A DNA stretch of 64,000 bases from Acinetobacter sp. ANC 3929 (GCF_000369405.1 NZ_KB850001.1:62001-126000); one strand, 5' to 3'. Numbered from the stretch's first letter, positions 43,561-52,256 are shown. Translations and numbers: made by a program. The notes: generated by a model from the letters alone, not told the origin.

Positions 43561-43588
43561 TGACCGTCATGGTTCGCGATGACGGTCA
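43561..43588. repeat. Perfect 10-bp hairpin after the lipoprotein gene
   Basis: TGACCGTCAT (43561-43570) and ATGACGGTCA (43579-43588) around GGTTCGCG. No T run, so likely a transcript 3' end or a repeat rather than a strong terminator. Confidence 0.6.
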
Positions 43589-43752
43589 GCAACTAAATTA
43601 TAGCAAAATGTTTCAAAATATAATTATAAAAATCATAGGTTTGAAATAAAGTACTCCGCAACTTATTGATTTATCTCGCTCACCCACACTGCTAAAATTT
43701 GTGTTTTTGCCCTAAATTCGTTTAAGGTGGCGCCCATGTATAGTCGTTCGGT

Positions 43753-44349
43753 ATGTGTATGATTGAGAGTTGGTTTTTTGTTTTGGCAATGTTGGCAGTA
43801 TTACTGATCCCTGGTCCGACCAATGCTTTGCTTGCCAGTGCAACACATCAACACGGTGTCGCTAAAACCATGACATTTATCCCGATTGAATGGTTGGGAT
43901 ACCTCTATGGTGTGAGTTTATGGGCATTATTCATTCATTTGTTTGCCCCGATTTGGCCTGCAATTGGCGCGATTCTACATACGTTGAGCTTGCTCTATGT
44001 ACTTTGGATGGCTTTTCATCTTTGGAAAGGCTCACATCTACAAAAACTCGATCAACATCATCAGCATATTCGTAAAAGACAACTATTTATCTCGACCTTA
44101 AAAAACCCTAAAACCGTATTATTGGCTTCAGGAATTTTCCCGAGTGAAACATGGAATTCGATTGAGCAGGCTGCATAGGTTTTTGCGGTGTTTAGCTTAA
44201 TCCTGATCCCTGTGAGTATCTTTTGGATGCTGTTTGGACGTGCGTTATTGGCGGGAAGTTTGGTTGGAATCAAAGCCGACCATTTATATAAAGGATCGGC
44301 AATGTTATTGCTGATTTGTATGTTGCCAATGATCTTTCGGTTGTTTTAA
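43753..44349 (+). pseudogene. LysE/RhtB-family exporter interrupted by an in-frame TAG
   Basis: The first 141 codons encode a LysE-type translocator (LIPGPTNALLASATHQHGVAKTM and FISTLKNPKTVLLASG) and stop at TAG 44176-44178. The same frame continues without further stops for 56 codons, VFAVFSLILIPVSIFWMLFG onward, giving the expected final membrane segments and a natural stop at 44347-44349. The restored length of 198 residues fits the family. A single nonsense change, perhaps from CAG or TGG, would explain it. It may be a recent pseudogene, or a sequencing error. Confidence 0.82.
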
Positions 44350-44358
44350 AAACAGAAA

Positions 44359-44997
44359 CTATTGTGCTTTACGATGACTCATTTTTTGGCGAATAAAGCC
44401 AATCACACCCGGTAAGACACTGATAATAATGATACCGAAAATTAAATGAGTGAAGTTATCTTTCACGATTGGCATATTTCCGAATAAATAACCAAGCGTA
44501 ATGAACGATGCAATCCAGCAAAATGCGCCAACTACGTTATAGGTGAGGAAGAATTTATAGTTCATGCTCCCTGCACCTGCAACGAATGGGGCAAATGTAC
44601 GGGCAAAAGGAACGAAGCGGGCAAAAATGATGGTCTTACCGCCGTGACGTTCAAAGAACTGCTGGGTTTTAATCAAATGCTGTTTATTGATAAAACGAGA
44701 ATTGGTTTCAAAAACACGTGGACCAATATAACGACCAATATGGTAGTTCAAAGTGTCACCGAGTACCGCAGCGGTAAACAGCAATACACCCAGTACCCAT
44801 GGATCCATTGCACCTGTTGAAGCAGCTAATGCACCTGCAGCAAATAACAAGCTATCGCCTGGTAAAAATGGCATCACCACTAAACCAGTTTCAACAAAAA
44901 TGATTAAGAATAAAATGGCATAGATCCATACGCCATAATTGGTAATAAATTCTAAAAGGTGTTCGTCAACGTGCAGAATAAAATCAATGAGTTCCAT
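44359..44997 (-). CDS. DedA-family membrane protein
   Basis: A 212-residue inner-membrane protein. The DedA/VTT pattern is present: IIFVETGLVVMPFLPGDSLLFAAGALAA with the acidic Glu/Asp, and ARFVPFARTFAPFVAGAG, the conserved Arg motif. About four to five membrane helices. DedA proteins support undecaprenyl-phosphate or lipid flipping and envelope fitness; which one applies is unknown. It converges with the interrupted lysE gene, only nine bases separating the stops. Confidence 0.92.
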   Translation of the reverse strand: MELIDFILHVDEHLLEFITNYGVWIYAILFLIIFVETGLVVMPFLPGDSLLFAAGALAASTGAMDPWVLGVLLFTAAVLGDTLNYHIGRYIGPRVFETNSRFINKQHLIKTQQFFERHGGKTIIFARFVPFARTFAPFVAGAGSMNYKFFLTYNVVGAFCWIASFITLGYLFGNMPIVKDNFTHLIFGIIIISVLPGVIGFIRQKMSHRKAQ

Positions 44998-45238
44998 GAA
45001 GATGTTAACACTATAAATGTGAGCTAAATCCTAGCAGTGCATCTGTAGATTGTCAGTATAAAAAGCAAATTAATTGGTAACTTTCAGAGACGGTAAATTG
45101 GAAACAATAGTTTAGGATGGAAGAGAGAGTTATTGTTGCAAATAAGGAACGATGTGTTAACTAAACTAGTGTTTATTGCAAAATTAAATATACATAAACT
45201 TGTTAACAAGTTAAAAAACAAACAGTGTGGAATCAACC

Positions 45239-45655
45239 ATGTTTAATCCGAATGTTGTTGTAAAAAATATCGTAACCCAATCTGGCATCGCAAATGTTGT
45301 AATTTTAGTTGCGCGTTTATTAATGGCTTATATCTTTCTTGTTGCTGGTTGGGGCAAGATCGTAGGTTATGCGGGCACCGCAGGCTATATGGAATCAATG
45401 GGTGTTCCTGGAGCTCTATTGCCATTGGTGATTCTGATGGAATTTGGTGGTGGATTGGCGCTATTGTTTGGTTTCCAAACACGTTTTGCTTCTTTGGGTT
45501 TAGGGCTTTTTAGTATTATTACCGCCTTTATCTTCCATGCTGGTGCAGCAGATGCCATTAACTTTATGAAGAACTTTGCAATGGCTGGTGGTTTCTTCGC
45601 GTTGATGCTCTATGGTGCAGGCCGTTTTAGTCTTGATCATTTGATTGAAAAATAA
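45239..45655 (+). CDS. DoxX-family membrane protein
   Basis: A 138-residue protein with four membrane helices: LVARLLMAYIFLVAGWGKIVGY, VPGALLPLVILMEFGGGLALLFGF, FASLGLGLFSIITAFIFHA and NFAMAGGFFALMLYGAGRF. It is typical of DoxX-type proteins with a GWGKIVGY segment. Family members are associated with thiosulfate or general redox functions. ATG 45239 is preferred; a GTG 12 bases upstream is in frame. Confidence 0.88.
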   Translation: MFNPNVVVKNIVTQSGIANVVILVARLLMAYIFLVAGWGKIVGYAGTAGYMESMGVPGALLPLVILMEFGGGLALLFGFQTRFASLGLGLFSIITAFIFHAGAADAINFMKNFAMAGGFFALMLYGAGRFSLDHLIEK

Positions 45656-45671
45656 TCATTGCAACGAAGAG

Positions 45672-45691
45672 CCCCGCTTTAATCGGCGGGG
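45672..45691. repeat. GC-rich hairpin after the doxX gene
   Basis: CCCCGC (45672-45677) and GCGGGG (45686-45691) with an 8-base loop. It is followed by TTAAGC, not a T run. Probably the transcript end for doxX. Confidence 0.5.
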
Positions 45692-45800
45692 TTAAGCGCA
45701 TGTATCTATTACATAAATTATGCTTGATTACAAACTTAAGCCGACATTATTGGCTAGTTCTGTTTAGATGATCAGGTGTTAGAACAAAATAGGACATGAA

Positions 45801-46172
45801 ATGAAAAGAACGATTGCAACTTTTGGGATGGTAGTTTTAACGGGATTGTCTACGGTGACATGGGCAGGTAAAGATGACCATGTGATTGTGCAAGAGGCTG
45901 CTAAGAATGTGGTGACGGTGAGTCAGGTTGCCAAACTGAAAGATGAAACAGGCGTAACGTTGACAGGTCAAATCACGAAACATTTACAAAGTGATCATTA
46001 TGAGTTTAAAGACCAGAGTGGCACCATTGGTGTTGAAATTGATGATGATATTTGGCGCCAAGCAGGAATTAAAGTGGGCGATCACGTACGTTTAGTCGGT
46101 GAAGTCGATACGCATCGTTATAAACCGACGGATATTGAAGTGATTAAAATTGAAAAGCATTTACATAAATAA
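45801..46172 (+). CDS. YgiW/YdeI-family periplasmic stress protein
   Basis: A 123-residue OB-fold protein with a signal peptide (TIATFGMVVLTGLSTVTWAG, cleavage after TWA). The family consensus is visible: VSQVAKLKDETGVTLTGQITKHLQSDHYEFKDQSG and VEIDDDIWRQAGIKVGDHVRLVGEVD (given in pieces here: TLTGQI, YEFKDQSG, VGDHVRLVGEVD). Such proteins in enterobacteria support resistance to peroxide, cadmium or cationic peptides. ATG 45801 follows AATAGGACATGAA. Confidence 0.9.
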   Translation: MKRTIATFGMVVLTGLSTVTWAGKDDHVIVQEAAKNVVTVSQVAKLKDETGVTLTGQITKHLQSDHYEFKDQSGTIGVEIDDDIWRQAGIKVGDHVRLVGEVDTHRYKPTDIEVIKIEKHLHK

Positions 46173-46180
46173 TGCCATTA

Positions 46181-46208
46181 AAAAAAGGAAGCCGAGGCTT
46201 CCTTTTTT
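46181..46208. terminator. Bidirectional terminator between YgiW-like and DUF445 genes
   Basis: AAAAAAGGAAGCC (46181-46193) and GGCTTCCTTTTTT (46196-46208), nearly perfect and very short loop, between convergent genes. Confidence 0.92.
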
Positions 46209-46221
46209 ATTGTTGAAATGA

Positions 46222-47460
46222 TTAGAGCATGAAATGAATTTGCATTTCTCCAACCAGAAAACCGAGCACAGCACCGACAATAATCAATGACCACTCATCT
46301 TCTTTAAAGGCAGGGCGTAGCATGCCTTCAAACTCTTCAGGGCTCAGTTTCTGCATGCGTTCAACCAATGTATTACGTACATTCATCGCATCTTCAGCAT
46401 AAGATTCAACATAACGCATGGTATCTGGAAGTTGTTTTAAAATGCGTTCTGCCACTTCTGCCTTCAGGTTTTGATATTTTTCACCACCAATCGCATAGAC
46501 CACCAACGGACGGACAATACCCGCTTGCAAATCAATTTCTTGTTTCACTTGACGGCTGACCAGCTCAATGACTTTATCGGAATGTGTGCCCGAGAAAAGC
46601 TCTTCCATCATGTTACGTGAGGTGAGTAGTTGCTTGGAGATGAGCGCTGCATAATCAGCCGCGACTTCATTTTGGCGTTTAATGAATAAACCTTGCCAGG
46701 TATAACCCATGATCTTCTTTGGGTATAACGGTCGGAACATCATCTGTAAAGCCATCCAGTCGCTAAAGAAGCCGACAAAGCCACCAAACATCGGTAGCAT
46801 CCATGGGTATTTACCTTGGGTGACAATCCAGCACAGCATTTGTACGACACCGATTGCAAAGCCAAAAACAAAGCCGACATTACTAAAGAATTTAAATTCC
46901 TGTTTGCCAACTTTCTTAAAAATTTCGTTGAGGAGACGTTTGTCCTTCAGTAGATTGTTGACCACCATATGTTTGATGTCGAAGTACTTGGTCACATCCT
47001 TTTGTACTTCACTCATGATGTGCTCAACGATTTCAGGCGCTTTGGCTTGAACACGCTTAATCAGTTTTTGTCTTGCAAACTCGGGCATGCCTTCCCATAA
47101 GCCCGGCTGATATTGCTGTGCAACTTCTCGGGTAATGTCTTCAGCTGCCGCCATTAAAGGTTTTTCAATTTCTTGGGCAATACGTTTGGGGTCGAGTCGG
47201 GCAAAAATTTCTTCAGGTTTGATGAGCTTGGAGGTCATCAATTCCACCGCAGTGGTGGCCATTTTCTCTGCTTTGCGAGGAACAATCCCTTGCCATCCGA
47301 GTGGAAGACCAAATAATCGCAATCCTTTAAATTCAAGTGGTGAAAACATCATTTGAATCGCAATGACTTTGGTTACATAACCAATAAAGCCACTGATAAA
47401 TGGGATTGAGATGTATAACCAGAAATTCTGTTGAAAATCCGCAATCATTTCTTGAAACAT
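46222..47460 (-). CDS. DUF445-family membrane protein
   Basis: A 412-residue protein of the DUF445 family. Hydrophobic segments at the N-terminus (LYISIPFISGFIGYVTKVIAIQMMFSPLEF), in the middle (FFSNVGFVFGFAIGVVQMLC) and at the C-terminus (SLIIVGAVLGFLVGEMQIHFML) flank a large, mostly helical soluble part. The duplicated WMALQMMFRPLYPKKI and IAIQMMFSPLEFKGL motifs are typical. Function unknown, inner membrane. It is divergent from guaA. Confidence 0.88.
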   Translation of the reverse strand: MFQEMIADFQQNFWLYISIPFISGFIGYVTKVIAIQMMFSPLEFKGLRLFGLPLGWQGIVPRKAEKMATTAVELMTSKLIKPEEIFARLDPKRIAQEIEKPLMAAAEDITREVAQQYQPGLWEGMPEFARQKLIKRVQAKAPEIVEHIMSEVQKDVTKYFDIKHMVVNNLLKDKRLLNEIFKKVGKQEFKFFSNVGFVFGFAIGVVQMLCWIVTQGKYPWMLPMFGGFVGFFSDWMALQMMFRPLYPKKIMGYTWQGLFIKRQNEVAADYAALISKQLLTSRNMMEELFSGTHSDKVIELVSRQVKQEIDLQAGIVRPLVVYAIGGEKYQNLKAEVAERILKQLPDTMRYVESYAEDAMNVRNTLVERMQKLSPEEFEGMLRPAFKEDEWSLIIVGAVLGFLVGEMQIHFML

Positions 47461-47892
47461 TCTTTTATTGGTCCTTCAAGTCCTAATTGTTGCTCGTGGT
47501 CGGGCAAGCGCTAGATGATAGTTAAATATTTTAAGGTATTGGTGATGTACCAATATCTTTAGGTTTTTTAGTTACCTTTTTATTTTTCCTTTGATCAAGG
47601 ACATCGCAATCGCATAAAAAGGGAGCGATGCTGTCGATTGAATACCTTTCCATGGTAATGCTCATTTCGACTCATTATCTTAGCACCAATTTTTGTTTTG
47701 TGTTGAGCAGAATAGGCAACTATTGTTGATTTAACTCTCCTTATTCACAGCTTGATTGTGAAATTTTATTTTAAATATCAGCGCTTATTCACCAGTCCAA
47801 CTAAAAAATCAGATAGATGATGAATTGCGGTGCGTCAAAGCATGAAAAATGTTAGAATGTGGCGCTTAATTCATTTGCCTTTAAGATGAACC
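47461..47892. other. 432-base gap between DUF445 gene and guaA
   Basis: AT-rich, with promoter regions for the divergent DUF445 gene and guaA. I see no gene, no strong hairpin and no repeat. A TAGAAT near 47855-47860, about 30 bases before the guaA ATG, is a possible -10 box. Confidence 0.4.
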
Positions 47893-49461
47893 ATGACGAC
47901 CAATACTCAAATTACTGAAGATCGTATCCTTATTTTGGATTTCGGCTCTCAATATAGCCAGCTCATTGCACGTCGTGTGCGTGAAGCGGGTGTCTATTCT
48001 GAAATGTATGCATTCGATATGTCTGAAGCAGACATTCGTGCGTTTAATCCGAACGGGATTATTTTATCAGGTGGCCCTGAGAGCGTACATGAAGAAGGAA
48101 GCCCACGCGCGCCACAAGTTGTATTTGAATTGGGCGTACCAGTGTTGGGTATCTGTTATGGTTTGCAAACCATGTCTGAGCAACTTGGCGGTAAAGTAGA
48201 GCCAGGTACAGTACATGAGTTTGGTTATGCAGAAGTTGATATTCTGGTCCGTGATAAATTGATCGGCAATTTACAAGATCGCGAAAACCAACTGCATGTT
48301 TGGATGAGCCATGGCGATAAAGTCAGTGCCATTCCAGAAGGTTTCCAAGTGACTGCGAGCACACCAAGCTGCCCATTCGCTGCTGTGAGCGATGAAGCAC
48401 GTCGTTTCTATGGTGTTCAGTTCCATCCAGAAGTGACTCACACTGCAAAAGGTGCTGAATTACTGTCTAACTTTGTACATCAGATTTGTGGTTGTCGTGG
48501 TCTTTGGACACCTGAACACATTATCGATTTACGTGTAGAGCAGTTACGTGAGCAAATCGGTGATGAAAAAGTTCTATTAGGTTTGTCTGGTGGTGTTGAC
48601 TCTTCAGTTGTGGCTGCATTGTTGCATAAAGCCATTGGCGACCAGTTGACTTGCGTATTTGTAGACAATGGTTTGCTTCGTTTAAACGAAGGTGATCAAG
48701 TGATGCAAATGTTTGCAGAAAACATGGGGATTCGTGTGATCCGTGCCGATGCTGAACAGCGTTTCTTGTCTGCATTGGCTGGCGAAGTTGATCCTGAGAA
48801 AAAGCGTAAAATCATTGGTCGTGAATTTATCGAAGTATTTGCAGAAGAAGCACGTAAACTTGATGGCGTGAAATTCTTGGCACAAGGTACGATTTATCCA
48901 GACGTGATCGAATCTGCCGCTACTAAAAATGGTAAAGCGCACGTGATCAAATCACACCACAATGTGGGTGGTTTACCTGATGATTTAGAATTTGAATTGG
49001 TTGAACCTTTACGTGACTTGTTCAAAGATGAAGTACGTAAATTGGGTACCACGATTGGCTTACCGCATAGCATGATTTACCGTCATCCATTCCCAGGTCC
49101 AGGTTTGGGCGTGCGTATCTTGGGTGAAGTGAAAAAAGAATATGCAGATATTCTTCGTCTTGCTGATGACATCTTTATGCAAGAACTTCGCGACAGCGGT
49201 TGGTACGACAAAACTGCTCAAGCATTTGCGGTATTCCAACCTGTGAAATCAGTAGGTGTTGTAGGTGATGGTCGTCGTTATGCGTGGGTGATTGCACTTC
49301 GTGCTGTTGAAACCGTTGACTTTATGACAGCTCGTTTTGCACACTTACCATATGAACTGGTGGATAAAATCTCAACCCGTATCATGAACGAAATTAAAGA
49401 TGTTTCACGCGTCGTCTATGACGTGTCATCTAAACCACCAGCAACGATTGAGTGGGAGTAA
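47893..49461 (+). CDS. guaA: GMP synthase (glutamine-hydrolysing)
   Basis: Converts XMP to GMP using ATP and glutamine. The 522-residue protein has an N-terminal class I glutamine amidotransferase domain (GICYG with Cys88, and the His/Glu pair in VQFHPEVTHT), an ATP-pyrophosphatase domain (VLLGLSGGVDSSVVAALLHKA), and the C-terminal dimerisation domain (FPGPGLGVRILGEV to STRIMNEIKDVSRVVYDVSSKPPATIEWE). Full length. No guaB lies nearby in the window. Its stop codon forms part of a hairpin that starts a structured downstream region. Confidence 0.98.
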   Translation: MTTNTQITEDRILILDFGSQYSQLIARRVREAGVYSEMYAFDMSEADIRAFNPNGIILSGGPESVHEEGSPRAPQVVFELGVPVLGICYGLQTMSEQLGGKVEPGTVHEFGYAEVDILVRDKLIGNLQDRENQLHVWMSHGDKVSAIPEGFQVTASTPSCPFAAVSDEARRFYGVQFHPEVTHTAKGAELLSNFVHQICGCRGLWTPEHIIDLRVEQLREQIGDEKVLLGLSGGVDSSVVAALLHKAIGDQLTCVFVDNGLLRLNEGDQVMQMFAENMGIRVIRADAEQRFLSALAGEVDPEKKRKIIGREFIEVFAEEARKLDGVKFLAQGTIYPDVIESAATKNGKAHVIKSHHNVGGLPDDLEFELVEPLRDLFKDEVRKLGTTIGLPHSMIYRHPFPGPGLGVRILGEVKKEYADILRLADDIFMQELRDSGWYDKTAQAFAVFQPVKSVGVVGDGRRYAWVIALRAVETVDFMTARFAHLPYELVDKISTRIMNEIKDVSRVVYDVSSKPPATIEWE

Positions 49462-49597
49462 ATTTGGGCTTTCTAAAAGCGATAGCTTTTAGCCAAATTT
49501 ATGCCAAAGGCTATGCCTGCGGCAGTACGGGATTTCAAGAAGCAAACCTTCTTGCCTGAATTACGCTATGAACGAGTTTTAAAGTGAAACTTTAAAA
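49459..49597 (+). repeat. Multi-hairpin intergenic element downstream of guaA
   Basis: A series of stem-loops starts at the guaA stop. (1) Outer arms TAAATTTGG (49459-49467) / CCAAATTTA (49493-49501) with inner CTAAAAGC / GCTTTTAG; (2) CAAGAAG (49536-49542) / CTTCTTG (49548-49554); (3) TTTTAAAGT (49577-49585) / ACTTTAAAA (49589-49597). A terminator at 49638 follows. It looks like a dispersed structured repeat or a trailer RNA; no frame explains it. Function unknown. Confidence 0.55.
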
Positions 49598-49637
49598 TGA
49601 AATGCAAGATGCCGTGGCAGAATAGAAAATTACCTTT

Positions 49638-49665
49638 AAAAAAGAGCGCTTAGGTGCTCTTTTTT
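49638..49665 (+). terminator. Intrinsic terminator before the mrr-like gene
   Basis: AAAAAAGAGC (49638-49647) and GCTCTTTTTT (49656-49665) with an 8-base loop and T run. Confidence 0.9.
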
Positions 49666-49706
49666 TGATTTATAATTTATAAAGATTAAATTTTAAGAGA
49701 AAAAGT

Positions 49707-50624
49707 ATGGCTTTACCTAACCATCAAGAATTGATGTTACCGTTATTAAAGGTCTTAAAAAAACAAAATCAACCGATTCAAATTAGTCAAGCTGGAAAAT
49801 TATTGGCTGAACAGTCAAGTTTAACGGCAGAAGAATTAAGTAAGATGATTCCTAGTGGTAAAAGAACAGTTTTTTATGATCGTGTTGGGTGGGCAAAAAC
49901 ATATCTAGTCAAGGCAGGATTAATTCATCAACCAGATTGGGGGCTATGTGAATTATCTGAGGAAGCTAAGAAGTTAAATTTAGAATTATTAAATAAAATA
50001 GATAATGATTTTTTAATGCAATATGAAAGCTTTCGTAATTTTAAAATGCCACCAAATATTAAAAGCGATAAACAAATCATTTCTACGTTAGAAAAATCTG
50101 ATTTAGAAACACCAGAAGAGTCACTTCAAAGAATAAATGAAATTTTATTATCCAGCTTGAAAGATGATTTGCTGAATCTTGTAAAAGCAAAGCATCCTTC
50201 ATTCTTTGAACGATTGGTTGTAGATTTGCTTGTTGCTATGGGTTATGGCGGTTCACATCAAGATGCTGCACAAGCAATAGGGAAGACAAGTGATGGTGGT
50301 ATTGATGGGATCATCAGTGAAGATCGCTTGGGTTTAGACAAAATTTATATTCAAGCAAAGCGCTGGGAAAATACAGTTGGCCGGCCAGATATTCAACAGT
50401 TTAAAGGAGCATTAGCAGATCAAGTTGCTAAGAAAGGAGTATTTATTACGACTTCAAGCTTTAGTAAGGAAGCAATCGAATCTGCAAAGAAATCTGGAAT
50501 TGTCTTAATTGATGGGGAAAAACTGACTTCTTTAATGATTGAGTTTGGTTTAGGTGTGCAAGTTGAGCGAAGTTTTTATATTTATAAAATAGATCAAGAT
50601 CGGTTTGATGAAGATAACTTTTAA
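49707..50624 (+). CDS. Mrr-type (type IV-like) restriction endonuclease
   Basis: A 305-residue nuclease. The N-terminal part is an Mrr-N winged helix (YDRVGWAKTYLVKAGLIHQPDWGLCELSEEAKK). The C-terminal PD-(D/E)XK domain has Asp200 in TSDGGIDGIISEDRLGLDK, Gln216-Ala217-Lys218 (YIQAKRW, the Mrr variant of E-x-K), and the conserved GRPDIQQFKGALA and ITTSSFSKEAIE segments. In E. coli Mrr attacks methylated DNA. The gene is AT-rich with its own terminators on both sides, so it looks like an autonomous accessory gene between guaA and the padR gene. Confidence 0.9.
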   Translation: MALPNHQELMLPLLKVLKKQNQPIQISQAGKLLAEQSSLTAEELSKMIPSGKRTVFYDRVGWAKTYLVKAGLIHQPDWGLCELSEEAKKLNLELLNKIDNDFLMQYESFRNFKMPPNIKSDKQIISTLEKSDLETPEESLQRINEILLSSLKDDLLNLVKAKHPSFFERLVVDLLVAMGYGGSHQDAAQAIGKTSDGGIDGIISEDRLGLDKIYIQAKRWENTVGRPDIQQFKGALADQVAKKGVFITTSSFSKEAIESAKKSGIVLIDGEKLTSLMIEFGLGVQVERSFYIYKIDQDRFDEDNF

Positions 50625-50647
50625 GAGCACTAGTTGCTCTTTTTTTA
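50623..50647 (+). terminator. Terminator at the end of the mrr-like gene
   Basis: AAGAGC (50623-50628) pairs with GCTCTT (50636-50641), leading into a T run to 50647. The A bases of the stop codon TAA belong to the stem. Confidence 0.85.
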
Positions 50648-50716
50648 TTACTTAATTTTTCTAAACCTTTTACTTGAAAATAAATAATCCATTCAATATC
50701 AAAATCTTAAAATTTG

Positions 50717-50763
50717 AAGATATATCTTAACTTGCTATAAGATCAATTAAGATATATCTTAAT
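50717..50763. promoter_or_regulatory. Twin palindromic operators of the PadR gene
   Basis: Two copies of AAGATATATCTT, at 50717-50728 and 50749-50760, start 32 bases apart, three helical turns. The second is the core of an 18-base perfect palindrome (50746-50763). Both lie within 65 bases upstream of the PadR-like gene. The sequence fits binding by a dimeric PadR protein and so suggests autorepression. Confidence 0.7.
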
Positions 50764-50781
50764 ACGCATAAATTGAGCAAT

Positions 50782-51324
50782 ATGAGAAAAATAAAGATGA
50801 AACATGCATCAGATCATCATGAAAACGAACGTGATATCCAGCATCGAGAGCATCACCGTTCAGGCCGCCGTGGACGCTTATTCGAATCAGGCCGTATGAA
50901 ATTATTGGTTTTGCATCTAATCCAGCAAAGTCCCAAACACGGTTATGAAATCATTAAAGAAATTAGTGATTTAGTCGGGGATGGTTATAGCCCAAGCGCG
51001 GGTACGATTTACCCAACGCTGACCAGCCTAGAAGAAATGAATTTGATTACTTTGCTAGACGCTGAGCGTAAGCAATATCAAGTCACTGAATATGGCGAAG
51101 CTTATTTAAAAGAGCAGCAAGACATGTTGCTAGCGCTCCTGCAAAAGCTGCGATTGAGACATGAAATTCATAATAATGATCAGTTGATTGATATTCATCG
51201 TGCTATGGAGAATTTAAAAACAGCACTACGTCTAAAACTCAATATCGCTGATTTGCAACAAGAGCAGATCCATCAAATTGCTGAAAAAATTGATCAAGCG
51301 GCGATTGCGATTGGGCGGTTATAA
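50782..51324 (+). CDS. PadR-family regulator, YqjI-like
   Basis: A 180-residue PadR protein: N-terminal winged helix (MKLLVLHLIQQSPKHGYEIIKEISDL, GYSPSAGTIYPTLTSLEEM) and C-terminal dimerisation helices. Its N-terminus is rich in histidine and charge (HASDHHENERDIQHREHHR), a shortened version of the metal-binding tail of YqjI, the Ni/Fe-responsive repressor of yqjH in E. coli. The start is uncertain: ATG 50782, ATG 50797 and TTG 50773 are in frame, all with weak ribosome sites. The following coding sequence begins as a yqjH-like gene but is truncated. Confidence 0.85.
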   Translation: MRKIKMKHASDHHENERDIQHREHHRSGRRGRLFESGRMKLLVLHLIQQSPKHGYEIIKEISDLVGDGYSPSAGTIYPTLTSLEEMNLITLLDAERKQYQVTEYGEAYLKEQQDMLLALLQKLRLRHEIHNNDQLIDIHRAMENLKTALRLKLNIADLQQEQIHQIAEKIDQAAIAIGRL

Positions 51325-51337
51325 GTTGGAGGCAAAG

Positions 51338-51406
51338 ATGTTAGAGCTACAACAGAAAATCAAACAGGCACAATTACTGCGTTCATTAAAAGTTGTATTT
51401 AACTGA
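51338..51406 (+). pseudogene. 22-codon stub of a siderophore-interacting (YqjH-like) gene
   Basis: A good ribosome site (GGAGG, 51328-51332) and ATG 51338 start a frame that reads MLELQQKIKQAQLLRSLKVV then FN and a stop. The position right after a YqjI-like regulator, and the N-terminal helix followed by the LKVV strand, fit the beginning of a siderophore-interacting ferric reductase. No later part of such a gene exists in the 63 bases before the next gene, so most of it was deleted. Moderate confidence: it could also be a leader peptide. Confidence 0.5.
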
Positions 51407-51469
51407 TATCAAGTTGACCTGATGCAGGTCGGAATTAAAGAGAGTGCTTAAGCATTCTGGAGCATAGCG

Positions 51470-51766
51470 ATGAAACAACATCAATATCATGTCACGGTAC
51501 AACATTTAAAAGATGCGAAGGGGCAAGTCTCCACCTATGCCGAGCGTTTAGAGTTTTATACAGGCAACCATGATGATATTTTTGAGATCGTGGAACGTTT
51601 AAAAACAGCAGCATTTTTTGATGATCAAACCACCAAGTCATTTGCAGTCGGTTTAAAACTATTTAGTGAAGTGATGCTGGAGAATCGTGATCATCCTCTA
51701 TTTAAAGAGTTTCTCCCTCAGTTCGGTCAGTTTATGAAAAATCTAAAACAGCAAGTGAAGAAGTAG
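51470..51766 (+). CDS. DUF3861-family protein
   Basis: A 98-residue soluble protein with the DUF3861 pattern YHVTVQHLKDAKGQVSTYAERLEFYTGNHDDIFEIVERLK and LKLFSEVMLENRDHPLFKEFLPQFGQFMKNLK (quoted in parts: YHVTVQHL, FYTGNHDDIF, LFKEFLPQFGQFM). Function unknown. ATG 51470 follows TCTGGAGCATAGCG. Confidence 0.82.
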   Translation: MKQHQYHVTVQHLKDAKGQVSTYAERLEFYTGNHDDIFEIVERLKTAAFFDDQTTKSFAVGLKLFSEVMLENRDHPLFKEFLPQFGQFMKNLKQQVKK

Positions 51767-51817
51767 AGATGAAATTGTACAACCCAATCGATCTGATTTT
51801 ATGGAAATGCGCTTAAC

Positions 51818-52087
51818 ATGCAGGAATTGAAAGTAACACCACGCCTTATTACCAAATTGCCTGCCCAATATGCGGCTTGGATCTTGCCGCTGATTTTATC
51901 TTTTTTAATGAGCGGATCCTTGTCGTTTGTGAATATGTGGATGAGCCTTGGTTTCATTCCAGAATTTTTACACAAATGGTTGGCGGCATGGATGTTCTCT
52001 TGGCTGATTGCGTATCCGTTGGTGCTGGTTTTACTGCCATTTGTTCGCCGTTTAACAGGTTTAATTGTTGATATGCAGCCTAAATAA
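51818..52087 (+). CDS. DUF2798 membrane protein
   Basis: An 89-residue protein with two membrane helices (AAWILPLILSFLMSGSLSFVNMW and AWMFSWLIAYPLVLVLLPF), ending in VRRLTGLIV. It matches DUF2798. Function unknown. The gene has a weak ribosome site and sits 51 bases after the DUF3861 gene on the same strand. Confidence 0.8.
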   Translation: MQELKVTPRLITKLPAQYAAWILPLILSFLMSGSLSFVNMWMSLGFIPEFLHKWLAAWMFSWLIAYPLVLVLLPFVRRLTGLIVDMQPK

Positions 52088-52256
52088 CTTTTTATTGATT
52101 CATATTTTCCAGGCGGGGCTTTTACTTCACTGGAATTGAGATTGTCTCATTGATAACACTCTGTGTATTACTAAAAGACTATATTGAAGAATGATTGTAT
52201 TGTTAAGATCAATACATCAACTCATTGCAATAGCATAGGTAAAAGAGAGCAATATC

